Origin: Planctomycetales bacterium
GTDB lineage: Bacteria; Planctomycetota; Planctomycetia; Pirellulales; UBA7805
Length of the DNA: 5,152 bases
Assembly (NCBI GenBank): GCA_011772275.1
Contig: WVZU01000243.1
Location: 5,902-11,053, forward strand
Direction: 5' to 3'
The position numbers and the translations under genes are program-made. Shown here piece by piece: positions 1 through 5,131 of the stretch. The stretch's first letter is position 1. The number at the start of each line of letters is the position of its first letter. The notes under the pieces were generated by a model. It saw only the letters and a list, made by a program, of their open reading frames with translations, was not told the origin of the DNA and made no database searches.

Positions 1-1
1 G

Positions 2-64
2 TACCATCAGCGGTACTTTGAAAAACACGGCATGAAATCATGTCACGGGCCAGGGATGATCTGA
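2..64 (+). CDS. msrA: C-terminal tail of peptide-methionine (S)-S-oxide reductase (MsrA), partial
   Basis: Only the last 20 codons lie in the window, ending at TGA 62-64; the 5' part is outside. The visible peptide begins YHQRYFEKHG and later contains SCH. In the MsrA family the end of the catalytic domain typically reads E-D-Y-H-Q-x-Y, and many members carry a resolving Cys a short way downstream, often as Cys-His. Both features appear here at the right spacing. MsrA reduces methionine-S-sulfoxide in proteins, using thioredoxin to recycle the enzyme. The reading frame differs from that of the next gene. Its stop lies 14 bases before ATG 79, so the two genes are probably co-transcribed. Identification rests on a short tail, so it is probable rather than certain. 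Confidence 0.6.
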   Translation, partial: YHQRYFEKHGMKSCHGPGMI

Positions 65-66
65 AC

Positions 67-72
67 GTGGGA
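67..72 (+). promoter_or_regulatory. Likely ribosome binding site deciding the start of the BRCT-MerR-TPR gene
   Basis: GTGGGA lies 6 bases before ATG 79 and gives a modest Shine-Dalgarno match (GGGA). The upstream in-frame ATG at 40 has no purine-rich site before it and would overlap the upstream coding sequence by 25 bases. This favours 79 as the start, though weakly, because planctomycete genes often lack clear ribosome binding sites. Confidence 0.4.
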
Positions 73-78
73 TCTGCC

Positions 79-1251
79 ATGCAGCAGGGAGGTGCGACTG
101 CGAAGTTGCGGGGCAAGCGGGTTGCCTTGACCGGCCGGCTGGCAGCCATGACCCACCGCGAGGCGGCTCAGCTGATTGACGAGCTGGGGGGCAGCGTCGT
201 CCAGGCGCCGACCCGGGACACGGACTTGCTGGTCGTGGGAGGCGAAGGCTTGCCCCTGGATGACGACGGGCAGCCGACCGCCAGTTTGCGGGCTGCCCGC
301 AAGCTGCAGTCGCTGGGATATGCGATCGAAATCCTCAGCGAAGATGCTTTTTTCGAGCGTTTGCAGCTGCAGGAGGATCCGCCCCAGGTTCGCCGACGCT
401 ATACGATGGTGCAGCTGAGCCGAATTCTGGGGGTGTCGCGGCAACGGATTCGTGCCTGGTTGCGTGCGGGACTGATCGAACCGGTCGAGACGGTGCACCG
501 GCTGGCCTATTTCGACTATCAGCAGGTCAGTTCGGCAAAAATGTTAGCCGACCTGATCGGTTCCGGGCTGACGCCGGCCCACATTCGGGAAAGCCTCAGC
601 CGCCTGAGCCGCTGGCTGCCAGACACGGACTTTTCCCTGGCCCAGCTTTCGCTGCTGCAGTCTCGCCGGCAGCTGTGTGTCCGCCTGGAGGACGGACGGC
701 TGGCCGAACCCTCAGGGCAGTTGCTGATCACGTTCGAAGCCGAGGACAATCCCACCCTGGCTCTGGCCGCGACGGAGAAGACGGCCGAGCAGTGGTTTCA
801 GGAGGCGGCGGACCTGGAAGACGCCGGCTTTTTTGAACAGGCGGTGGACGCCTATCGCGCGGCCGTGAACTGCGATCCGCACGATGCCGTATTGCAGTTT
901 AGCTTGGGAAACCTGCTGTATTCGTTGAGCGACCGAGCGGAGGCCCGCGGGCACTTTCGGCAAGCGGTCGAGTTGGAACCATCTTACGTCGAGGCGTGGA
1001 ATAACCTGGGAAACGTGTTGGCCGAAATGGGACAGACCGAAGAGGCTGCCACGGCCCTCCGCTACGCTCTGCACCTCGTCCCCGATTATGCGGATGCCCA
1101 TTTTAACCTCGCGTCGATCCTGACGGCGGCGGGGCGTTCCTCGGAAGCGGCCCCGCATTGGCGAGCGTATTTGAGGTTGGACCCTCACAGCCTCTGGGCC
1201 GAGGAAGCTCGGCTGCGCCTGGGGGCCGCGCCCGCCGAGCGGCAGGCCTAG
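79..1251 (+). CDS. BRCT - MerR-type HTH - TPR three-domain protein, putative DNA-binding regulator or scaffold
   Basis: From ATG 79 the product is 390 residues; an in-frame ATG at 40 would add 13. I prefer 79 because of the GGGA upstream and because it avoids overlap with the preceding gene. Residues about 9-97 form a BRCT domain of the kind found at the end of bacterial DNA ligase LigA: LRGKRVALTGRL, then a Gly-Gly pair (IDELGG), then TDLLVVGGEG. Residues about 106-177 look like a MerR-type winged helix: YTMVQLSRILGVSRQRIRAW, followed by a wing (RLAYFDYQQV) and the helices LIGSGLTPAHIRESL. Residues about 236-371 are four consecutive 34-residue TPR units, with typical G-N-x-L and A-L-x-P spacing. 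I see no signal peptide or membrane segment, so the protein should be cytoplasmic. The usual MerR effector region, with its metal-binding cysteines, is replaced by TPRs, which suggests protein partners rather than a metal ligand. The target is unknown. The stop is TAG. Confidence 0.9.
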   Translation: MQQGGATAKLRGKRVALTGRLAAMTHREAAQLIDELGGSVVQAPTRDTDLLVVGGEGLPLDDDGQPTASLRAARKLQSLGYAIEILSEDAFFERLQLQEDPPQVRRRYTMVQLSRILGVSRQRIRAWLRAGLIEPVETVHRLAYFDYQQVSSAKMLADLIGSGLTPAHIRESLSRLSRWLPDTDFSLAQLSLLQSRRQLCVRLEDGRLAEPSGQLLITFEAEDNPTLALAATEKTAEQWFQEAADLEDAGFFEQAVDAYRAAVNCDPHDAVLQFSLGNLLYSLSDRAEARGHFRQAVELEPSYVEAWNNLGNVLAEMGQTEEAATALRYALHLVPDYADAHFNLASILTAAGRSSEAAPHWRAYLRLDPHSLWAEEARLRLGAAPAERQA

Positions 1252-1262
1252 CGGTCACGCGA

Positions 1263-1339
1263 GCGGCTGACTCCCTGGCGGCGGGTTGCGCGATGCGGGT
1301 TGCAGGTTGCGAGCTCCATGATGGCAACCCGCCAGCCGC
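1263..1339. repeat. Large imperfect inverted repeat downstream of the BRCT-MerR-TPR gene
   Basis: The inner arms GGCGGGTTGC (1280-1289) and GCAACCCGCC (1324-1333) are perfectly complementary over 10 bp. The outer arms GCGGCTG (1263-1269) and CAGCCGC (1333-1339) add up to 7 bp, with a 10-base bulge on the 5' side. A second copy of GCGGGTTGC at 1295-1303 could pair with the same 3' arm, so two alternative folds exist. It starts 12 bases after the stop codon and may help end transcription or protect the mRNA end. No run of T follows, so it is not a standard intrinsic terminator. Confidence 0.55.
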
Positions 1340-1364
1340 AGAGGGCCGGAGTCTGACTCCCTGG
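1267..1364 (+). repeat. 12-bp direct repeat CTGACTCCCTGG, two copies
   Basis: Identical copies lie at 1267-1278 and 1353-1364, 86 bases apart, flanking most of the large inverted repeat. A direct repeat around a palindromic segment can be left by insertion of a small element. However, the ends of the enclosed segment do not form terminal inverted repeats, so origin by local duplication is equally possible. Confidence 0.6.
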
Positions 1365-1382
1365 GACGTGTGACGTTTATTG

Positions 1383-1438
1383 CTTAACCGCCCACTCTTA
1401 ACCGCCTACTCTTAACCGAATACCCTTCAACGACCCGC
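1383..1438. repeat. 14-bp tandem repeat, three clear units plus one degenerate
   Basis: CTTAACCG recurs exactly every 14 bases at 1383, 1397 and 1411. A degenerate copy, CTTCAACG, follows at 1425. The first two full units differ at one base (CTTAACCGCCCACT and CTTAACCGCCTACT). Later units diverge in their second half. The 14-bp period is not a multiple of three and does not match a helical turn, so neither a coding repeat nor a face-aligned operator array is the obvious reading. It may be a small variable-number repeat or part of a dispersed repeat family. Confidence 0.75.
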
Positions 1439-1584
1439 TTATCCCCATCCTCGCCGCTGCTCACACTTCTTCCCCAGGCGGACGGACTGTCGCTGTGGCC
1501 ACCCTTGGGAAACAGCAATCCACCCACAGATTCCTCTGAAGACCCCAAACAATCAAAGTCTGCGCAAGGGGCGCGCATTCTTGT

Positions 1585-1608
1585 AGGACGGGCACTCCTG
1601 CCCGTCCT
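1585..1608. repeat. Perfect 10-bp stem with 4-base loop, REP-like palindromic repeat
   Basis: The arms AGGACGGGCA (1585-1594) and TGCCCGTCCT (1599-1608) are exact reverse complements around the loop CTCC. The stem has 7 G-C pairs out of 10 and should fold well in single-stranded DNA or RNA. Compact palindromes of this sort are characteristic of REP elements, which in some genomes are spread by REP-associated tyrosine transposases. I associate very similar sequences with intergenic regions of Pirellulales, from general recollection only. No poly-T follows, so a terminator role is less likely. Confidence 0.75.
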
Positions 1609-1619
1609 CCATGGGGTAC

Positions 1620-1744
1620 GGCCAAAGGCCAGGGTGTGCCCTTCGTGGTAACTCGCTCCGAACCATGTCTCTGAGGGACTGTCCCCGGGGCCTGTCCCTC
1701 GGGGAGAGGGAGCGAAGGGAAGGCGCACAGCCGCCTGAAGGCGG
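1620..1744. repeat. Array of short GC-rich stem-loops
   Basis: Several small inverted repeats follow one another. GGCC-AAA-GGCC lies at 1620-1630 and AGGG-TGTG-CCCT at 1631-1642. A 26-bp near-palindrome, symmetric at 22 of 26 positions and starting AGGGAC and ending GTCCCT, lies at 1674-1699. CCCTC-GGGGA-GAGGG lies at 1696-1710, sharing four bases with the previous one. CCGCC-TGAA-GGCGG lies at 1731-1744. Together with the perfect hairpin just upstream they make a dense palindromic cluster, as in clustered REP/BIME-type repeats. A structured RNA is an alternative that cannot be tested from one sequence. Confidence 0.55.
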
Positions 1745-2009
1745 AACGACGCGCAGGGGGGGGATGAGGACCGGCGGGGACTTACGCGGGCCGGAAGGAC
1801 TGCGTGCCGCTGGCGCCACCCCTGCCGCGCGGGCCGCCCCCCGCGGTAAAAATCCACGGTGGAAAATCTTCTGCCGACCCGGGTTGAGGGAGAGAAGTTT
1901 GCCGTTGGCGCAAGCGGGCGTGACGTTAGCGGTCGCGGGGAATGACCAGACGCGGGCCCTGGAGGACGGTCACGGGGGGAGTGCCAGCGGGGAATTCTGC
2001 GAGAGTTGC

Positions 2010-2031
2010 GGGACGGGGAAAGACCTGTCCC
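2010..2031. repeat. GGGAC/GTCCC inverted repeat related to the upstream palindrome cluster
   Basis: GGGAC at 2010-2014 pairs with GTCCC at 2027-2031. The segment shares the 8-mers CTGTCCCC and CCTGTCCC with the near-palindrome at 1674-1699, which suggests the same repeat family. It lies just upstream of the predicted promoter of the DHH phosphoesterase gene and could lie close to regulator or polymerase contacts, but nothing shows a function directly. Confidence 0.35.
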
Positions 2032-2044
2032 CGGCCCGATATCT

Positions 2045-2072
2045 TTGCGTCGAGCAATTCGCCTGGTATGAT
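2045..2072 (+). promoter_or_regulatory. Predicted sigma-70 type promoter with extended -10, for the DHH phosphoesterase gene
   Basis: The -10 box TATGAT (2067-2072) matches TATAAT at 5 of 6 positions and is preceded by TG at 2064-2065, giving an extended -10 (TGnTATGAT). The -35 candidate TTGCGT (2045-2050) matches at only 3 of 6, with a 16-base spacer; extended -10 promoters tolerate a weak -35. Transcription would start near 2079 and leave a leader of about 60 bases before ATG 2139. It sits in a locally AT-richer patch within otherwise GC-rich sequence, which supports it. Confidence 0.5.
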
Positions 2073-2138
2073 AAAGGTTGTTCTGGTTCTGGGTGCGGCG
2101 CTTCGGGTGTCCGTCGCACCGTCGTGCGGTCCCGCAGC

Positions 2139-3182
2139 ATGTCCACGCGAACTCAAGTACGCAAACGCTCAGGCGAATTGCTGGACGTGCTGGCCGACTT
2201 CGACCAGTTACTGGTCATCATGCATGACAATCCCGATCCGGATGCCATTGCCTCAGGCTGGGCGGTGCTCACGTTGATCGAGGAAAAACTCGGCATATCC
2301 ACTCGACTGCTCGGCGGGGGCGCGATTGTCCGCGCAGAAAACCGACACATGGTCGATTTGCTGGGGCCGCCGATCCAGCTGGTGTTGAACGTGGAGGTGC
2401 CCGACAGCTGCGGGACCGTGCTGGTCGATTGCGCTCTGGGGGCCAGTAACCAGCTGCTGACCCGTACCGCCACGAAGCCCGTGGCGATTATTGATCACCA
2501 CTTGAGCGACACGGGGGATGTTCCGATTCCCTTTGTTGACATCCGTTCTGGGGTGGCGGCTTCGGCAACGATTGCTGCCGACTATTTGCGAGAGCAGAAG
2601 ATTGAACCGGGACCCAAGCTGGCGACGGCCCTGGTATATGCCATCCAGACGGAAACACGCGGTTGCGAAACCCATCACTCGGATCTGGATAATTCCGTTC
2701 TGGTGTGGTTGACCGCTCGAGCCGAGCCGGCGCTTTTGGCCGAAATCGAATCCGCCCCGCTCAGCCGTCGCTACTTTGCCGACTTGGCCGCGGCCATGTC
2801 GGAAACCGAGGTCTACGGCGATACGGCATTCTGCATGTTGCCGCACGCCGCCGGACCGGAGATTGTCGGAGAAGTGGCGGATCTCTTGATTCGCTGCCAG
2901 GGTATCCACCGCGCTTTGTGCGCCGCTGTGGTGGACGACGATTTACTGCTGTCGGCTCGTACCGAGCGCGACATCGACAATGCCTGCCATCTCTTGCAGC
3001 GGACGCTGAAGGGGATGGGCGGCTGCGGCGGACACGCTCACCGTGCCGGTGGCAAGATCCCCCGGGTCAACGGGGACCATCGGCGGGTGCAAAGGCTGCA
3101 CCAGCAGGTTCGCCGACGGTGGCTGACGGCCTGCGGCGCGGACCAGCAAGTCGCCCAGCCCTTGATTCTGCCTGGCAGCTGA
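2139..3182 (+). CDS. DHH/DHHA1-family phosphoesterase, NrnA-like (oligoribonuclease / pAp phosphatase type)
   Basis: The product has 347 residues, close to the usual NrnA length. The N-terminal DHH domain has the metal-binding motif HDNPDPDAIAS (residues 29-39), an aspartate in LVDCA (D97) and the name-giving IDHH (118-121), followed by AIQTETRG (168-175). The C-terminal DHHA1 domain ends in GGCGGHAHRAGG (294-305), the glycine-rich substrate-binding loop with its conserved histidine. Enzymes of this family use Mn2+ to cleave short RNA oligonucleotides (nanoRNA) to mononucleotides, and some also dephosphorylate pAp or act on cyclic dinucleotide products; which substrate applies here cannot be told. 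It should be cytoplasmic. The frame stays open upstream to 1611, but the family homology starts near ATG 2139 and a promoter lies at 2045-2072, so 2139 is taken as the start. No Shine-Dalgarno motif precedes it. The fourth motif reads TET where many homologues have a D-T pair. Confidence 0.88.
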   Translation: MSTRTQVRKRSGELLDVLADFDQLLVIMHDNPDPDAIASGWAVLTLIEEKLGISTRLLGGGAIVRAENRHMVDLLGPPIQLVLNVEVPDSCGTVLVDCALGASNQLLTRTATKPVAIIDHHLSDTGDVPIPFVDIRSGVAASATIAADYLREQKIEPGPKLATALVYAIQTETRGCETHHSDLDNSVLVWLTARAEPALLAEIESAPLSRRYFADLAAAMSETEVYGDTAFCMLPHAAGPEIVGEVADLLIRCQGIHRALCAAVVDDDLLLSARTERDIDNACHLLQRTLKGMGGCGGHAHRAGGKIPRVNGDHRRVQRLHQQVRRRWLTACGADQQVAQPLILPGS

Positions 3183-3611
3183 GGCCCTGCCCGCGTGGCG
3201 GCCGGGCCGTTCGCTCGCCCTCCCGTGGGGGCCAGGCAGCCTGCCGGTGTGCTGGCGCTGGCAGCAGTCCCTGGGGAGGGCCGGCCAGCCCCACCCCCTG
3301 GGCGGCCCGCGGGCCGGTCCCGGCGCCACGGCAGGCGGCCCGCTCGACCCGCGTCCTCCCGCCGCAGACTTATCCCAAGCGGCAAACTTTCCACCGCCGT
3401 TTGGCAAACTCACGCCAGCCGGCAGACTCGACCAAAAATCCCAAACCGTCCCCATCGGCACGGTCCCGGGGTGATTATGGTCAACTGGGTAGGGTGTGCC
3501 TGTTGGCTGGTCCGCTGGTCAAGACCATCGTCGCACCAAGCCGATTTATGCTGCATCTCGCCGCAACCCGCATCCGCGGCACGATCTATCGCTTCCCCGA
3601 CATGAAGAGGC
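3183..3611. other. 429-base intergenic region, no gene seen
   Basis: The first part (about 3183-3360) is extremely GC-rich. It holds short inverted repeats: GCCCG/CGGGC at 3189-3193 and 3203-3207, just after the phosphoesterase stop, and a 12-bp perfect palindrome GGCCCGCGGGCC at 3304-3315. None is followed by a T run, so no intrinsic terminator is called. GGCAAACT occurs twice (3381-3388, 3403-3410). An imperfect hairpin lies at 3446-3463. The promoter of the downstream protease should be in the less GC-rich part, about 3470-3600, but no pair of boxes is convincing. Open frames crossing this region show no recognisable domain. Confidence 0.6.
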
Positions 3612-5036
3612 GTGTTGGCCACGCCACGATCGACGTTGAACGACCCATTTGCCCTCGCCCGCTCGATCTGCACCTCGCAGCCAAACCGCGGTCCCCGCTG
3701 GTCGCTGAGGGCATCCTTGCTGCTGCTGCTGGCGCTGGCCGCTCTGGGGCAGGCGGACGGTTCCGAGTTGAGACGGACCGCGGTGGTGAGGGCTGTCCAG
3801 CGTGCGAGGCCGTCGATTGTCAATATTCGCGGGGAGAAGACGGTCAGCTCGCAAAACGTTTCCACGGGGCATCTGGAGGCCCCGCGCCGGGTGAACGGCA
3901 TGGGCACGGGCGTGGTGCTGGACGAGCGGGGTTACATCATCACCAATCACCATGTGATTGATGGTGTGGCGCAAATCAACGTGACCCTGGCCGATGGCAG
4001 TCAGCATCGGGCTCGGATCATCTCGCATGATCCCCGCACCGATCTGGCGCTGATTAAAATCGACGCGGACGACCATCATTTGCCCATCGTCGACATTGGG
4101 ACGTCCAGCGACCTGATGCCGGGTGAACCGGTGATTGCGGTGGGGAACGCCTATGGCTACGAGCATACGGTGACGCGGGGAATCATCAGCGCTTTGCACC
4201 GCACCGTTCAAGTCAGCGATGCTCAGAACTATCACGATCTGATACAAACCGACGCCAGCATCAATCCGGGGAATTCGGGCGGTCCCTTGCTGAACATCGA
4301 CGGCGAGATGATCGGGATCAACGTGGCAGTTCGCGTCGGTGCCCAAGGCATTGGATTCGCCCTTCCTGTGGACAACGTCATGGAGGTGGCGGCCGAGTTG
4401 ATGAGCATCGAGAGGTTGGACCAGAATTGGCACGGCGTGGCGGCTGGAACTGCCAAAAACCGCACCGCCGGGCTGGTGGTGGAATCGGTCGAGGCGGGAA
4501 GTCCTGCGGCCGAGGCGGGTCTCCGCCGCGGCGACGTGATTCATTACGTCGCCGACCAGCAGGTCAACCGGGCGCTGGACCTCGAGCGGGCTCTTTTGGG
4601 CAGCCAGGCGGGGAGACAGGTCGACGTGGAGGTGATGCGGCAGGAGGAGACTTTGCGGTTAAACTTCACGCTAGCGGGGCTGCCAGATGCGTCCCGGTCC
4701 CCACACGACCGCACCTGGCAGACCGTGGGCCTGCAGCTGCAGCCGGTCCCCAGCAGCCGGATCGGGAAGAGTTCTAGCCGCTATCGGGGCGGTTTGCTGG
4801 TGACCCGGGTCCGGCCCCACAGCCCTGCTAGCGAGGAGGGAATCCAGGTGGGGGACATCCTGGTCGGCATGCATATCTGGGAAACGATCGCGGTCGAAAA
4901 CGTCTCTTACGTGCTGAATCACAGCAGTCGAGCCGATTTTGAGCCGGTAAAGTTTTATATTGTTCGTGACGGCCAAACCTTGTATGGTCACATGCAGATT
5001 GCGTCCCTGCACGCCTCGCGACCATCCACCCCCTGA
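3612..5036 (+). CDS. HtrA/DegP-type secreted serine protease with two PDZ domains
   Basis: The product is 474 residues from GTG 3612. There is no in-frame ATG before the protease domain, and an in-frame stop lies at 3603-3605. TTG at 3615 or 3636 are alternatives; AAGAGG (3605-3610) is a possible ribosome site, better spaced for 3615. Residues about 26-48 give a signal peptide: basic NRGPRWSLR, hydrophobic SLLLLLALAALG, then cleavage near GQA|DG, so export to the periplasm is predicted. The trypsin-like domain (about 55-265) has the full triad: H114 in TNHHVI, D144 in DPRTDLALI and S222 in NPGNSGGPL. PDZ1 covers about 275-355 (GLVVESVEAGSPAAEAGLRRGDVI). A more divergent PDZ2 covers about 370-463 (GGLLVTRVRPHSPA, GIQVGDILVGM). 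HtrA proteases degrade or refold damaged envelope proteins, and their PDZ domains recognise substrates and control activity. The long gap upstream suggests its own promoter. Confidence 0.93.
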   Translation: MLATPRSTLNDPFALARSICTSQPNRGPRWSLRASLLLLLALAALGQADGSELRRTAVVRAVQRARPSIVNIRGEKTVSSQNVSTGHLEAPRRVNGMGTGVVLDERGYIITNHHVIDGVAQINVTLADGSQHRARIISHDPRTDLALIKIDADDHHLPIVDIGTSSDLMPGEPVIAVGNAYGYEHTVTRGIISALHRTVQVSDAQNYHDLIQTDASINPGNSGGPLLNIDGEMIGINVAVRVGAQGIGFALPVDNVMEVAAELMSIERLDQNWHGVAAGTAKNRTAGLVVESVEAGSPAAEAGLRRGDVIHYVADQQVNRALDLERALLGSQAGRQVDVEVMRQEETLRLNFTLAGLPDASRSPHDRTWQTVGLQLQPVPSSRIGKSSSRYRGGLLVTRVRPHSPASEEGIQVGDILVGMHIWETIAVENVSYVLNHSSRADFEPVKFYIVRDGQTLYGHMQIASLHASRPSTP

Positions 5037-5076
5037 GGGACCAAAGTTCGCGCTGGCCCAGCCCCGGCGGCCGGAT

Positions 5077-5106
5077 TTGACACCCAGCGGGCCGTCAACA
5101 TAGACT
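5077..5106 (+). promoter_or_regulatory. Predicted sigma-70 type promoter for a gene beyond the window
   Basis: TTGACA (5077-5082) is a perfect -35 consensus. TAGACT (5101-5106) matches the -10 at 4 of 6, with an 18-base spacer. The start of transcription would be near 5113. An inverted pair, TTGAC (5077-5081) and GTCAA (5094-5098), lies across the -35 and spacer and could be a small operator or chance. The regulated gene is not in the window. Confidence 0.45.
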
Positions 5107-5111
5107 CCCAA

Positions 5112-5131
5112 CGGTGGGCCTGGTTCCACCG
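5112..5131 (+). other. Short hairpin downstream of the last promoter
   Basis: CGGTGG (5112-5117) pairs with CCACCG (5126-5131) around an 8-base loop. It would lie at the very 5' end of a transcript from the predicted promoter. A run of five T occurs at 5143-5147, but 12 bases after the stem, which is too far for a standard terminator of the protease gene. A role in mRNA stability is possible but unsupported. Confidence 0.3.

Larger units (their letters stand above)
1252..2138. other. 887-base gene-free, repeat-rich intergenic region
   Basis: No convincing gene is visible on either strand. Open frames exist on both strands, but they run through hairpins and tandem repeats, have no recognisable domain and look like by-products of high GC. 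The stretch contains, in order, a large imperfect hairpin, a 12-bp direct repeat, a 14-bp tandem repeat, a pyrimidine-rich section (about 1421-1480), a cluster of compact stem-loops (1585-1744), a run of eight G (1756-1763), a further GGGAC/GTCCC inverted repeat (2010-2031) and a promoter (2045-2072). No tRNA, RNase P, tmRNA or SRP RNA signature was recognised. The mix suggests accumulated palindromic repeats rather than a decayed gene. Confidence 0.7.

Noticed and set aside
1384..1857. Minus-strand open frame of 157 codons across the intergenic block
   Set aside because: It runs through the tandem repeat and all the hairpins, is rich in Arg, Ser, Pro and Gly as expected for random GC-rich frames, and has no domain or ribosome site.
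2116..2136. Two overlapping 4-bp hairpins just before the phosphoesterase start, resembling a translation switch
   Set aside because: Stems of 4 bp are expected by chance in GC-rich DNA and there is no sign of a riboswitch aptamer.
1252..2138. Structured RNA gene such as RNase P, tmRNA or a tRNA in the long gap
   Set aside because: None of the conserved sequence signatures of these RNAs was found, and the pairing visible consists of separate simple palindromes.
2069..2277. Possible small hydrophobic leader peptide starting MIKVVLVLG
   Set aside because: Its ATG lies inside the predicted -10 box, so it would not be on the transcript, and the frame runs on through the phosphoesterase gene out of phase.
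2943..3461. Minus-strand frame of 172 codons at the end of the phosphoesterase gene
   Set aside because: It is antisense to the DHHA1 domain and the GC-rich spacer, with a biased composition and no motif.
3431..3463. Minus-strand intrinsic terminator (hairpin 3446-3463 followed on that strand by T-rich sequence)
   Set aside because: The stem has a central mismatch, the T tract is interrupted by GGGA, and no minus-strand gene lies upstream of it.
2705..3961. Plus-strand open frame of 418 codons between the phosphoesterase and the protease
   Set aside because: It overlaps the ends of two well-supported genes in another frame, is low in complexity (Arg, Ala, Gly, Pro) and matches no family I recognise.
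3546..4544. Long minus-strand frame of 332 codons opposite the protease
   Set aside because: It is antisense to a protease with an intact catalytic triad; the frame is a by-product of codon bias in GC-rich DNA.
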